Origin: Lactococcus taiwanensis
GTDB lineage: Bacteria > Bacillota > Bacilli > Lactobacillales > Streptococcaceae
Length of the DNA: 64,000 nt
Direction of reading: 5' to 3'
Assembly (NCBI RefSeq): GCF_014905395.1
Contig: NZ_BNDT01000002.1
Location: 186,001-250,000 of the forward strand
Shown one piece after another: positions 50,290 to 59,019 of this stretch. The number at the start of each line of letters is the position of its first letter. Positions within the stretch are counted from its first letter, which is position 1. Made by a program: the position numbers and the translations under genes. The notes under the pieces were generated by a model, which made no database searches, was not told the origin of the DNA, and was given only the letters and a program-made list of their open reading frames with translations.

Positions 50290-50309
50290 AATTTGTTAAG
50301 ACAAATTGT
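50290..50309 (+). other. intercistronic hairpin before the binding-protein gene
   Basis: CAATTTGT-TAAG-ACAAATTG, a simple stem with TTT behind; a second AGCTTG/CAAGCT stem follows. These may adjust the permease to binding-protein ratio. Confidence 0.5.
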
Positions 50310-50365
50310 TTATAAAAATAAAAAGCTTGCTTTCATCAAGCTCATTATATATAGAGGAGAAACTC

Positions 50366-51307
50366 TTGAAGAAAATACTTACAACACTTATCGCTGCTGG
50401 AGCTCTAGTTACCTTAGCTGCTTGTTCCACAAATTCTTCATCAGAAAAATCAGCTTCATCAGAGAAAACCGTCACCTTCCATGCGTTAAATGGAGATGTT
50501 AAGGTTCCTGCTCATCCTAAGCGAATTGCAGTGCAAAATTATCCTGATGAAGTAGCTTCTTTGGGAGCAAATGTTGTCGGAACCGACTCATGGGCTTACC
50601 CGAATACCTTTCTCTCTTCGAGCCAGAAGAAAAATATGGTGGATCTCGGTGCTCCAAAGTTTAATTTGGAGAAATTAATTGCGCAAGATCCTGACCTTAT
50701 CATTACCGTAGATAAAGATCAAGTCGCTGATTATGAAAAGATTGCTCCTACTGTCCTTGTCAATTATCAAAAACTTTCTGGTATGAATGCCTCCCTTGAT
50801 TATTTTGCTAAATTGTTAAATCGTGAAGACGAAAAAGCTAGCTTTTTAGCTGATTTCAAGAAAGAAGCCAAGACGCAGAAAGAAAAATTGGCCAAGCAGG
50901 CTATTGTGCCTTCGAAAAACACCATTTCGCTTCTGGAGCTACAAGGCGATAAAATTTATGCCTTTGGCGATAATTTTGCTCGGGGTGGACAGGCGCTGAC
51001 AACAGGTCTCGGTTTCAAACAATCTACTAAAATGGCAGAACTCTCAAAAGGGGTTGGCTATGCTGAAGTCAATGCAGAAAGTTTAGCAGCCTTTGATGCG
51101 GACTACCTTTTTGTGGATTTTGCAGATAAAGATAAAGCTCAATATACGGCGCTTGAAAATAATCCTGCTTGGAAAAACCTAAAAGCCGTAAAAGAGGGAC
51201 ATGTCGTTACAATGGACTATGATAAAGTCTACTTCTTTGGAGGACCAACAGCGGCTAAAAAGGAAATGGCACTCTATACAGACGCTATCATCAAAGCTAC
51301 AAAATAA
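50366..51307 (+). CDS. iron-siderophore binding lipoprotein
   Basis: About 313 residues from TTG 50366, decided by TAGAGGAGAAACTC in front; the mature start is then a normal lipoprotein, MKKILTTLIAAGALVTLAAC with lipobox LAAC. An upstream ATG (50306) would bury the signal peptide. FecB/FhuD-type fold: 'KRIAVQNYPDEVASLGANVVG', 'PDLIITVDKDQ'. It presumably delivers ferric siderophore or ferric citrate to the permeases before it. Confidence 0.9.
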   Translation: MKKILTTLIAAGALVTLAACSTNSSSEKSASSEKTVTFHALNGDVKVPAHPKRIAVQNYPDEVASLGANVVGTDSWAYPNTFLSSSQKKNMVDLGAPKFNLEKLIAQDPDLIITVDKDQVADYEKIAPTVLVNYQKLSGMNASLDYFAKLLNREDEKASFLADFKKEAKTQKEKLAKQAIVPSKNTISLLELQGDKIYAFGDNFARGGQALTTGLGFKQSTKMAELSKGVGYAEVNAESLAAFDADYLFVDFADKDKAQYTALENNPAWKNLKAVKEGHVVTMDYDKVYFFGGPTAAKKEMALYTDAIIKATK

Positions 51308-51309
51308 GT

Positions 51310-51346
51310 TGAAAAAGTGTATAATCATCCTATACACTTTTTTGTA
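51310..51346 (+). terminator. terminator of the iron transporter operon
   Basis: AAAAAGTGTATA-7-TATACACTTTTTT. Confidence 0.9.
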
Positions 51347-51366
51347 AAAAACTAAGGATTTATGAT

Positions 51367-52272
51367 ATGAATATTAAACAACTTCGTTACGTCGTGGCGA
51401 TTGCTAACAGTGGGACTTTTCGTGAAGCTTCTGAACAACTTTTTGTCAGTCAGCCTTCTATGTCAATTGCTGTAAAGGATTTGGAACAAGAATTAGGCTT
51501 TCAAATTTTCGAACGGACTAATACTGGTGCAACCTTGACCATCGAGGGAGAACGGTTTTATGAACAAGCACAAACCGTTTTGCGAAACTTTGAATCATTT
51601 GAATCAAAGTATTCCAAACCTAAAGAATCTGACAAAACGTTCTCTGTAGCTAGTCAGCACTATGATTTTTTGGCACCTGTAGCGGTAGAATTCGCAAAGA
51701 AAAATCCTGAAATTAAAAACTTTCGTATTTTTGAATCTACCACATACAATATTTTACAAGAAGTTGCCCAAGGCCATAGTGAGTTGGGCGTGGTTTACCT
51801 TAATAAACAAAATCGCTCGGGGATTTTACGGATGTTAAATAAGCTTGAGCTTGACTATGAGGAGATTTTTCTCTCCCAAACGCATATTTATATCCGCAAG
51901 GATCACCCTTTGGCCAATCGGACAGCTATTTCAGCCCAAGATTTAAAACCACTAGACCGTGTGCGTTTTACTCAAGAAAATGAACAATTCTTGTATTATT
52001 CGGAAGACTTGGTCGAGACCTTTGAAAATACTTTAATTTACAATGTGACGGACCGCGCGAGTCTAAATGGGATTTTGGAACGGACAGATGCCTATGCGAC
52101 AGGTTTGGGATTTATTGATAAAGCCAGTGTACACAATGTTACCGTGGTGCCAATGGCAGGAGATAACGGCAATAGCCTAATTCTTGTGAAACATCGGGGT
52201 CATCTTTTATCAAACGCTGCTGTTTCTTATAAGCGCAGTCTTGAAGTCTATTTTGAAAATTATAAGTTTTAA
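51367..52272 (+). CDS. LysR family transcriptional regulator
   Basis: A 301-residue LTTR: N-terminal helix-turn-helix (residues 1-60, 'GTFREASEQLFVSQPSMSIAVKDLEQELGFQIFERT') and a periplasmic-binding-like effector domain. It resembles the CpsY/CmbR group that controls cysteine/methionine or related uptake genes in lactococci and streptococci, and there is a met transporter in this window, but the target is not deducible here. Confidence 0.85.
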   Translation: MNIKQLRYVVAIANSGTFREASEQLFVSQPSMSIAVKDLEQELGFQIFERTNTGATLTIEGERFYEQAQTVLRNFESFESKYSKPKESDKTFSVASQHYDFLAPVAVEFAKKNPEIKNFRIFESTTYNILQEVAQGHSELGVVYLNKQNRSGILRMLNKLELDYEEIFLSQTHIYIRKDHPLANRTAISAQDLKPLDRVRFTQENEQFLYYSEDLVETFENTLIYNVTDRASLNGILERTDAYATGLGFIDKASVHNVTVVPMAGDNGNSLILVKHRGHLLSNAAVSYKRSLEVYFENYKF

Positions 52273-52280
52273 ATAGGAAA

Positions 52281-52313
52281 AAATTTACTGACAGCTTCGT
52301 CAGTAAATTTTTT
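52281..52313 (+). terminator. terminator built on a palindrome copy
   Basis: AAAATTTACTGAC...GTCAGTAAATTTT with T run. Confidence 0.85.
52288..52303. repeat. CTGAC-N6-GTCAG palindrome in terminator
   Basis: CTGACAGCTTCGTCAG behind the LysR gene. Confidence 0.85.
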
Positions 52314-52397
52314 AAACAAAAACCTAGTAATAAAAAGGCTTACATAAAATTAGAGCTAGAAAAAAAGCAAATTTTATAGTAAAATTAACTTTGTAAA

Positions 52398-52419
52398 TGA
52401 ACGAACTTGTTTTCGTTCA
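52398..52419 (+). other. hairpin in the gpmA leader
   Basis: TGAACGAA-6-TTCGTTCA, 8-bp stem, 29 nt before the start codon; possibly an mRNA-stabilising 5' hairpin of a highly expressed gene. Confidence 0.5.
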
Positions 52420-52448
52420 AGTAAATAAAACAAACGGAGATACATATA

Positions 52449-53150
52449 ATGCCAAAATTAGTATTTGCACGTCATGGTGAATCTGAATGGAATCTTGCTA
52501 ACCTTTTCACAGGTTGGGCTGACGTAGATCTTTCAGAAAACGGAACAAAACAAGCGATTGAAGCTGGTAAATTGATTAAAGAAGCAGGCATCGAATTTGA
52601 TATTGCTTACACATCTGTTTTGAAACGTGCGATCAAAACAACAAACCTTGCGCTTGAATACTCAGACCAACTTTGGGTACCAGTTGTTAAATCATGGCGC
52701 TTGAACGAACGTCACTACGGTGGTTTGACAGGTTTGAATAAAGCGGATGCTGCAGCGAAACATGGCGATGAACAAGTTCATATCTGGCGTCGTTCATATG
52801 ATGTATTGCCACCTGCAATGGATCATGACGACCAATATTCAGCACATGGCGATCGTCGTTATGCTGGACTTGAAGATTCATTGATTCCTGATGCTGAAAA
52901 CCTTAAAGTTACCTTGGAACGCGCTCTTCCTTTCTGGGAAGACCAAATCGCTCCAGCATTGAAAGAAGGCAAAAACGTCTTCGTTGGTGCGCATGGTAAT
53001 TCAATCCGTGCCCTTGTTAAACAAATCAAAAAATTGTCTGATGACGAAATTATGGATGTTGAAATCCCTAACTTCCCACCACTTGTGTTTGAATTTGATG
53101 ATAATTTGAATGTTACTGACGAATACTACTTGGCACCAAAACAAGCTTAA
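52449..53150 (+). CDS. gpmA: 2,3-bisphosphoglycerate-dependent phosphoglycerate mutase
   Basis: A 233-residue histidine phosphatase-superfamily enzyme: phospho-His in '[10 protein letters not shown]' (H9 or so), '[11 protein letters not shown]', and the second catalytic His in '[11 protein letters not shown]'. It interconverts 3- and 2-phosphoglycerate in glycolysis. Strong codon bias and a leader hairpin suggest high expression. Monocistronic. Confidence 0.97.
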   Translation: MPKLVFARHGESEWNLANLFTGWADVDLSENGTKQAIEAGKLIKEAGIEFDIAYTSVLKRAIKTTNLALEYSDQLWVPVVKSWRLNERHYGGLTGLNKADAAAKHGDEQVHIWRRSYDVLPPAMDHDDQYSAHGDRRYAGLEDSLIPDAENLKVTLERALPFWEDQIAPALKEGKNVFVGAHGNSIRALVKQIKKLSDDEIMDVEIPNFPPLVFEFDDNLNVTDEYYLAPKQA

Positions 53151-53161
53151 TAAATAAGTAT

Positions 53162-53191
53162 TAAACCTGCTCAAAAAGCAGGTTTTTTTAT
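53162..53191 (+). terminator. gpmA terminator
   Basis: AAACCTGC-TCAAAAA-GCAGGTTT with T run. Confidence 0.9.
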
Positions 53192-53355
53192 TTTAATTCC
53201 CTTCTTGTTAGTCATTTTGCTTGCGAAAACATCAAGACTTGATTAAACTGGAAGTAATCAGAAATTATAAGGAAAAGTTTTCATAAATGTGGTAAAATGT
53301 TTAAGTATAAAATTTGTGGGTGAATTACTCGCAAAAAATCATCCATGGAGTTGAA

Positions 53356-55512
53356 ATGGCAAATATAAAAAGAAACACTGAGAAGAAAACACCAAGTAAA
53401 AAGGCCACACCTAAAGAAAAAAAAGTCATGAGACATCCTGCAAAATCTATTCCAGCACGAGTAAATATCCTATTTTTCGTCATTTTTGTCTTGTTCATGG
53501 TTTTGATTGGGAAACTTTTTCATATGCAAGTCTTAAATGCAGATTACTATGCAGAGAAATCTGTGAGTTCAGGTGGAAATGTCCAGATTGTTCAAGGAGC
53601 ACCTCGCGGAAATATTTATGATGCGAATGGTAAACCACTAGCAACGACGACGCCTGTTCAGGCTGTAGAATTTACCCGTAGCCAAAATGCCACTGCGAGT
53701 GAAATGCGTCAAGTTGCAGACAAGCTTGCTACAATTTTACCAAACACAATTGATGTCGGTACTTTGACAACAAGAGATAAAAAAGACTATTACTTAGCGG
53801 ATGCTAAAAATCTTGAAAAAATTTCAGAGAGTCTGACTAAAAAAGAAAAGACTGATGATCAAGGTAATGATCTATCTGGGACAGATATTTATAATGTTGA
53901 GTTAAGTAAAGTCAAAGAAAGTGATTTAAACTTCACAGAAGAACAAACCTTTGCAGCTAAGTTGTTTAAGGAAATGAATAGTACAACGACCTTTAATACC
54001 ACGATGATTGCAACAGGAAGTATTACTGCGGAACAACAGGCGACGATTGCTGAGCATGAGAGTGATCTCCCTGGCATTACCATTGGAACATCGTGGGATC
54101 GTAGCTATGCGGAAAACTCATTGACACCGATCATGGGGACGATAACTTCGCAAAAAGCAGGGGTGCCAGCCGAAGAATTGGATGCCTATCTCAAAAAAGG
54201 CTACCAACGTAATGACCGCGTAGGTACTGGCTTTATCGAAAAAGGCTACGAAAGTGAACTTCAAGGGACACACAGTATCAGTAAAGTACAGTTTGATAAG
54301 AACGGTGACGTTTCTGGAACTAAAACTATTCAAGAAGGAAAACGGGGCAACGACCTCAAGTTAACGGTTGATCTGGATTTCCAAAACGATGTTAATAATC
54401 TTGTAAAATCTCAATTGGATGAACTCATCGCGGGTGGGTATGGAGCCTATAATAGAGGTGCTTATGCTGTTGTATTAGATGTGAAAACGGGAGGAATCTT
54501 AGCACTGTCTGGCTACAGCCGAGATCCGGATACTGGTGCAATCAGCGAGTACACTAACGGGACCTTCCAGAGTGTCTTTACGCCAGGTTCTGTTGTTAAG
54601 ATGGGGACATTGACTGCAGCTTGGGACGCGGGTGTGATTTCAGGAAACGACACACTTAACGCTCAATCCATCAAATTTAAAGGGACACCAGCGATTAATG
54701 ACTGGTGGGGAGATGCTGGTGCTATGCCACTGACAGCTGTGCAAGCATTGCAGTACTCATCAAATACTTACATGATGCAGTTGGCAATGCGTATGATGGG
54801 TGCACCTTATACGCAAGCTGGTCAAGCTTTAGATGATAGTAATCGAGTTAAAGCTTACGAAGAATTGCGTAAGGCTTATGCTTCTTATGGTCTAGGAGCA
54901 GCGACAGGGCTTGATATTCCAGGAGAATCAACAGGTTACCTGCCTTCAGCCACTTCGGATGCAGCTGCTGGGGTAAATGTCTTGTTTGAATCTTTTGGTC
55001 AGTATGATAACTATACTCCTCTTCAATTAGCAGTTTATGTGGCTACAATAGCGAATAATGGAACTCGGATTTCTCCTCATATTGTGGAAGGTGTTTATGA
55101 TAGTAATTCTGACGGTACAATGGGTAAATTGGTAAAAAATATTACACCTAAAATCATGGATAAAGTCAATATCACCCCAGATAATATGGATGTTCTTCAC
55201 CAAGGGATGTATCAAGTTGTCCATGGTACAGATGGTTACACCACAGGTCGCTCCATGAATAACGGTGTTGATGTTGAAGTCTCTGGGAAGACGGGTACAT
55301 CAGAACGTGAAGTGACCTTAGCTGATGGTTCAACAGCAATCCTAACAGCAAATAATGCTGTGGCTTATGCGCCATCAAGCAACCCCCAAATTGCAATAAG
55401 TGTGGTCATCCCTGACAATACTGAAGCCAACGCTTCTAGCGGAACTAAAGCAAATCAAAATATCGTAGCTGGTATCACGAAGTTATACCAAGATCGCTAC
55501 CATTTTAAATAA
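53356..55512 (+). CDS. pbp2b: penicillin-binding protein 2B
   Basis: About 718 residues from ATG 53356 (GGAG TTGAA before it); an upstream in-frame ATG is unsupported. Basic cytoplasmic tail, one span ([17 protein letters not shown]), a dimerisation domain, and a transpeptidase domain with SVVK (near residue 412), SSN (near 466) and KTG (near 643). Class B PBP for peripheral cell-wall synthesis. Start of the cluster pbp2b-recR-ddl-murF, conserved in Lactobacillales. Confidence 0.95.
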   Translation: MANIKRNTEKKTPSKKATPKEKKVMRHPAKSIPARVNILFFVIFVLFMVLIGKLFHMQVLNADYYAEKSVSSGGNVQIVQGAPRGNIYDANGKPLATTTPVQAVEFTRSQNATASEMRQVADKLATILPNTIDVGTLTTRDKKDYYLADAKNLEKISESLTKKEKTDDQGNDLSGTDIYNVELSKVKESDLNFTEEQTFAAKLFKEMNSTTTFNTTMIATGSITAEQQATIAEHESDLPGITIGTSWDRSYAENSLTPIMGTITSQKAGVPAEELDAYLKKGYQRNDRVGTGFIEKGYESELQGTHSISKVQFDKNGDVSGTKTIQEGKRGNDLKLTVDLDFQNDVNNLVKSQLDELIAGGYGAYNRGAYAVVLDVKTGGILALSGYSRDPDTGAISEYTNGTFQSVFTPGSVVKMGTLTAAWDAGVISGNDTLNAQSIKFKGTPAINDWWGDAGAMPLTAVQALQYSSNTYMMQLAMRMMGAPYTQAGQALDDSNRVKAYEELRKAYASYGLGAATGLDIPGESTGYLPSATSDAAAGVNVLFESFGQYDNYTPLQLAVYVATIANNGTRISPHIVEGVYDSNSDGTMGKLVKNITPKIMDKVNITPDNMDVLHQGMYQVVHGTDGYTTGRSMNNGVDVEVSGKTGTSEREVTLADGSTAILTANNAVAYAPSSNPQIAISVVIPDNTEANASSGTKANQNIVAGITKLYQDRYHFK

Positions 55513-55531
55513 ATGTAAATAATAAGATCAT

Positions 55532-55555
55532 CCGAACAATTTTGTATTGTTCGGA
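55532..55555 (+). other. hairpin between pbp2b and recR
   Basis: ATCCGAACAAT...ATTGTTCGGAT, 11-bp perfect stem, no long T run; partial terminator or processing site. Confidence 0.6.
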
Positions 55556-55634
55556 TATCGTTTCCTTTGCGAGTAATCACGAGGGGAGGTTCCCTGTTTG
55601 TGAAGCTCATAACTTAATCCATAAAAGGAGAAGC

Positions 55635-56231
55635 ATGTATTATCCAGAACCTATAGCGAAGTTGATCGAATCTTTTTCAAAATTACCAGGTATTGGGCAG
55701 AAAACAGCCACTCGGTTGGCTTTTTATACAATTGGCATGGAAGATCAAGAGGTCAATGAATTTGCTAAAAACCTTCTGTCAGCAAAACGTGATCTGCGCT
55801 TTTGTTCGATATGTGGAAATTTGACTGAAAAAGATCCCTGTGCAATCTGTACTGATCCGATGCGGGATAAAACGACCATTTTAGTTGTGGAAGAATCCAA
55901 AGATGTTTTGGCTATGGAAAAAATCCGTGAATACCGTGGCCTGTATCACGTTTTACATGGGACGATTAGTCCAATGAATGGAATCTCACCAGATGAAATT
56001 AATGTCAAAAGCTTGATAACACGACTAATGGATTCGGAGGTTTCTGAAATTATCATTGCCACAAATGCCACCTCAGATGGTGAGGCAACCGCGATGTATC
56101 TGGCACGGATGATTAAACCCGCAGGTATAAAAGTGACACGATTAGCGCGAGGTCTAGCGGTAGGCTCTGATATCGAATACGCTGATGAAATCACTCTATC
56201 CAAAGCTGTAGAAAATAGAATGGAAATTTAA
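55635..56231 (+). CDS. recR: recombination protein RecR
   Basis: 198 residues from ATG 55635 with AAAGGAG; the longer upstream frame has no support. Helix-hairpin-helix '[15 protein letters not shown]', four-Cys zinc finger [16 protein letters not shown], Toprim domain with '[13 protein letters not shown]'. It loads RecA with RecFO in gap repair. Confidence 0.97.
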   Translation: MYYPEPIAKLIESFSKLPGIGQKTATRLAFYTIGMEDQEVNEFAKNLLSAKRDLRFCSICGNLTEKDPCAICTDPMRDKTTILVVEESKDVLAMEKIREYRGLYHVLHGTISPMNGISPDEINVKSLITRLMDSEVSEIIIATNATSDGEATAMYLARMIKPAGIKVTRLARGLAVGSDIEYADEITLSKAVENRMEI

Positions 56232-56331
56232 TATTTACTGTGGTAAAATGGAAAAATAAGTAAGGGTCTTTTAAAAGTGATGATTGGCCAATCAAATGGT
56301 TCATCAACCCTTGAGAAAGGCTTCAGATTTA

Positions 56332-56347
56332 CTGACAGAGCTGTCAG
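56332..56347. repeat. CTGAC-N6-GTCAG palindrome before ddl
   Basis: CTGACAGAGCTGTCAG, 20 nt before the start of ddl. Confidence 0.85.
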
Positions 56348-56367
56348 TTATATAAAAAGGAAAAATT

Positions 56368-57417
56368 ATGTCAAAAGAAACGTTGATTTTGTTGTATGGT
56401 GGTCGTTCAGCTGAACGCGAAGTGTCAGTCTTATCTGCCGAATCTGTAATGCGTGCGGTAAATTATGAGCGCTTTGTAGTTAAGACTTACTTTATTACCC
56501 AAGCAGGTGACTTCGTTAAAACGCAAGAATTTACTGAAACGCCAGCCGCCGATGAAAAATTAATGACCAATGACAGCCTTAAAGATGAAGCAGTCATTTC
56601 GCCTGCGGCAATCTATGAAAAAGGGGCCATCGTCTTTCCTGTTTTACATGGACCAATGGGTGAGGACGGCTCAATTCAAGGCTTCTTGGAAATTTTGCGT
56701 TTGGCATATGTTGGACCGAATATTTTATCTGCAGCTAGTACAATGGATAAACTCTTGGCTAAGCATGTGTTCGAAGCTGTTGGTGTGCCTCAGGTCCCTT
56801 ATGTGGCAGCTTTTGCTGACGAAAATCAAGCAATGATTTGTGAAGAAGTAGTAAAAAAATTACAATTTCCTGTTTTTGTAAAACCAGCCAACATGGGGTC
56901 AAGTGTCGGCATTTCAAAAGTTGACGACCTCGTAAGTTTACAACCCGCTTTGATGGAAGCCTACAAATATGATAACCGCGTAGTGATTGAACAAGGTGTA
57001 GAAGCACGTGAAATCGAGTGTGCCGTATTGGGAAATGGTGGAGAAGTTTCTGCGACGCAACCAGGTGAAGTAGTCAAAGATGTTGCGTTTTATGACTATA
57101 ATTCTAAGTATATCGATAATAAAATTCAAATGGACATCCCAGCAAAAATCTCTGCCGAACTGTCAGAAAAAATGCAAGCTTATGCTGTAAAGGCGTATAA
57201 AGCTGTCAATGGTACAGGCTTATCACGCTGTGATTTCTTTGTCACCAAAGAAGAAAATATTTATCTCAATGAAATTAATGCTATCCCTGGATTCACCCAG
57301 TGGTCAATGTATCCGTTACTTTGGGAAAATATGGGGCTGACTTATTCTGAGCTGATTGAAAAATTAGTGGATTTGGCCAAATCAGCCTTTGAGATTCGTG
57401 AGCAACACTTAGTTTAA
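56368..57417 (+). CDS. ddl: D-alanine--D-alanine ligase
   Basis: A 349-residue ATP-grasp enzyme: '[13 protein letters not shown]', '[15 protein letters not shown]', '[13 protein letters not shown]', '[23 protein letters not shown]'. The omega-loop carries the Tyr form (SKYIDNK), indicating D-Ala-D-Ala rather than D-Ala-D-Lac specificity, so vancomycin sensitivity is expected. Next to murF, which uses the dipeptide. Confidence 0.97.
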   Translation: MSKETLILLYGGRSAEREVSVLSAESVMRAVNYERFVVKTYFITQAGDFVKTQEFTETPAADEKLMTNDSLKDEAVISPAAIYEKGAIVFPVLHGPMGEDGSIQGFLEILRLAYVGPNILSAASTMDKLLAKHVFEAVGVPQVPYVAAFADENQAMICEEVVKKLQFPVFVKPANMGSSVGISKVDDLVSLQPALMEAYKYDNRVVIEQGVEAREIECAVLGNGGEVSATQPGEVVKDVAFYDYNSKYIDNKIQMDIPAKISAELSEKMQAYAVKAYKAVNGTGLSRCDFFVTKEENIYLNEINAIPGFTQWSMYPLLWENMGLTYSELIEKLVDLAKSAFEIREQHLV

Positions 57418-57437
57418 TAAAAAGGTTTAAAAGGCTG

Positions 57438-57453
57438 CTGACCGAGCGGTCAG
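57438..57453. repeat. CTGAC-N6-GTCAG palindrome between ddl and murF
   Basis: CTGACCGAGCGGTCAG, the same core as the copy at 1331. Confidence 0.85.
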
Positions 57454-57509
57454 TAATGATTGATGTAAGTTTGTCAACGAGTGTTGGCGGGCTTTTTTTG
57501 TCTCAAACG

Positions 57510-57518
57510 TGTTATAAT
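57510..57518 (+). promoter_or_regulatory. extended -10 next to the murF start
   Basis: TGT-TATAAT ends 9 nt before the murF ATG; the predicted transcription start leaves only about 3 nt of leader. Confidence 0.45.
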
Positions 57519-57527
57519 GGAGACACT

Positions 57528-58853
57528 ATGAAACTGACTACTCACGAAATTGCCCAAGTAATTAACGCGCAAAATGACTACACCCAACTGCCAGATGTGC
57601 CTCTTCACAAAATAGAGTTTGATAGCCGTCTTATTGAGGCGGGTGATCTCTTTTTGCCTCTACAAGGTGCCAGAGATGGCCATGATTTTATCTCCACTGC
57701 TTTTGAAAAGGGGGCGCAGCTGACTTTTTCAGAAAAAACGGTACCTGAACCTCATCTTTTGGTTGAGGATAATTTGAAAGCTTTTCAAAAATTAGCCAAA
57801 TATTATCTGGAAAAAACAAAAGTTCCAGTCATTGCAGTGACCGGTTCAAATGGAAAAACAACAACAAAAGATATGATTGCCTCTGTTTTAGCCCAAGACT
57901 TCAAGACCTACAAAACTCAAGGAAATCACAATAATGAGATAGGTTTGCCCTACACTATTTTGCACATGCCTGAAGCAACTGAAAAGCTTGTTTTAGAGAT
58001 GGGGATGGATCATCCAGGTGACATTGATTTTCTGTCTCAACTTGCCCAACCAGAACTTGCAGTGATTACCTTAATTGGTGAAGCTCACCTCGAATTTATG
58101 GGAAGTAGAGAAAACATTGCAAAAGGGAAGATGGGAATCACGGCTGGTTTGCACGGTGAACTAATTGCGCCAGCAGATCCAATCATTAACGCTTATATCC
58201 CGGAAAACCAAAAAATTACACGTTTTGGTGTTTCAGGGGAGGAGCTTTATCTTACGAAGTTAATTGAACATAAAGATCGTCTGACCTTTGAAACAAATTT
58301 CCTCAACACTGAAATCACTATTCCAGTGCCTGGAAAATACAATGCTACCAATGCGATGCTAGCTGCTTACGTTGGTCAGCATTATGGGATTAGTGAGGCA
58401 AAGATTAAAAGTGCACTGGAGAAGGTTAATCTCACAAGAAATCGTACCGAATGGAAGAAAGCGAAAAATGGCGCTGACTTACTTAGTGACGTCTATAACG
58501 CTAACCCTACAGCCATGCGACTTATTCTAGAAACCTTTCAAAGTATTCCTAAAAATGAAAAAGGGCGTAAAATTGCAGTTTTAGCAGATATGTTAGAGCT
58601 TGGACCAACTGCTCCAGAGCTTCATAAAGGCCTTCTGGACACTTTAGATTTTACAAAACTGGATCGGGTTTATTTATATGGTCCGCTGATGAAAAATCTT
58701 GCAGACAGTGCTACTGACCAACCTGTCAGCTACTTCTCGACGTTGCCAGACTTAGAAAAAGCCTTACTTGAGGAAATTGAACCTCAGGATCAAGTCCTTT
58801 TTAAAGGGTCTAATAGCATGAAGCTGTCAGCGATTGTTGATAAACTTGTTTAA
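57528..58853 (+). CDS. murF: UDP-MurNAc-tripeptide--D-Ala-D-Ala ligase MurF
   Basis: 441 residues from ATG 57528 with GGAG in front; a frame to 57456 has no support. Mur ligase: 'VTGSNGKTTTKD' P-loop near residue 108, 'GNHNNEIGLPYT', 'EMGMDHPGDI' and a C-terminal domain with 'DVYNANPTAMR'. It adds D-Ala-D-Ala to the UDP-MurNAc-tripeptide. One in-frame palindrome copy (58714-58729, TDQPVS) near the C-terminus. Confidence 0.97.
   Translation: MKLTTHEIAQVINAQNDYTQLPDVPLHKIEFDSRLIEAGDLFLPLQGARDGHDFISTAFEKGAQLTFSEKTVPEPHLLVEDNLKAFQKLAKYYLEKTKVPVIAVTGSNGKTTTKDMIASVLAQDFKTYKTQGNHNNEIGLPYTILHMPEATEKLVLEMGMDHPGDIDFLSQLAQPELAVITLIGEAHLEFMGSRENIAKGKMGITAGLHGELIAPADPIINAYIPENQKITRFGVSGEELYLTKLIEHKDRLTFETNFLNTEITIPVPGKYNATNAMLAAYVGQHYGISEAKIKSALEKVNLTRNRTEWKKAKNGADLLSDVYNANPTAMRLILETFQSIPKNEKGRKIAVLADMLELGPTAPELHKGLLDTLDFTKLDRVYLYGPLMKNLADSATDQPVSYFSTLPDLEKALLEEIEPQDQVLFKGSNSMKLSAIVDKLV
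58714..58729. repeat. CTGAC-N6-GTCAG palindrome inside murF
   Basis: CTGACCAACCTGTCAG, read Thr-Asp-Gln-Pro-Val-Ser. Confidence 0.85.
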
Positions 58854-58857
58854 AAGT

Positions 58858-58895
58858 ATAAAAAACTACTGACCGACTTGTCAGTAGTTTTTTTA
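58858..58895 (+). terminator. murF terminator built on a palindrome copy
   Basis: AAAACTACTGAC...GTCAGTAGTTTT with T run. Confidence 0.88.
58869..58884. repeat. CTGAC-N6-GTCAG palindrome in terminator
   Basis: CTGACCGACTTGTCAG. Confidence 0.85.
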
Positions 58896-58900
58896 CGTTA

Positions 58901-58915
58901 AATTATCAGAAAATA
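58901..58915. promoter_or_regulatory. CodY-box-like site before the first binding protein
   Basis: AATTATCAGAAAATA, two differences from AATTTTCWGAAAATT. Confidence 0.5.
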
Positions 58916-58926
58916 CAGTATAATTA

Positions 58927-58955
58927 TTGACAATTGAAAAAGAAGAGGGTATAAT
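58927..58955 (+). promoter_or_regulatory. opt operon promoter
   Basis: TTGACA (58927-58932), 17-nt spacer, TATAAT (58950-58955). Confidence 0.85.
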
Positions 58956-58968
58956 ATTCCCACAGTTA

Positions 58969-58983
58969 AATTTTCAGAAAAAT
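58969..58983. promoter_or_regulatory. CodY box of the opt promoter
   Basis: AATTTTCAGAAAAAT, one difference from the CodY consensus, 13 nt after the -10. Confidence 0.8.
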
Positions 58984-59019
58984 GAGAAAACTGCTATGAG
59001 AAATTTGAGGAGAAACGAT

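Noticed and set aside
53323-55578. 12-bp inverted repeat ATTACTCGCAAA / TTTGCGAGTAAT flanking pbp2b
   Set aside because: A 12-bp match between two points in 64 kb is expected many times by chance; no transposase or target duplication is seen.
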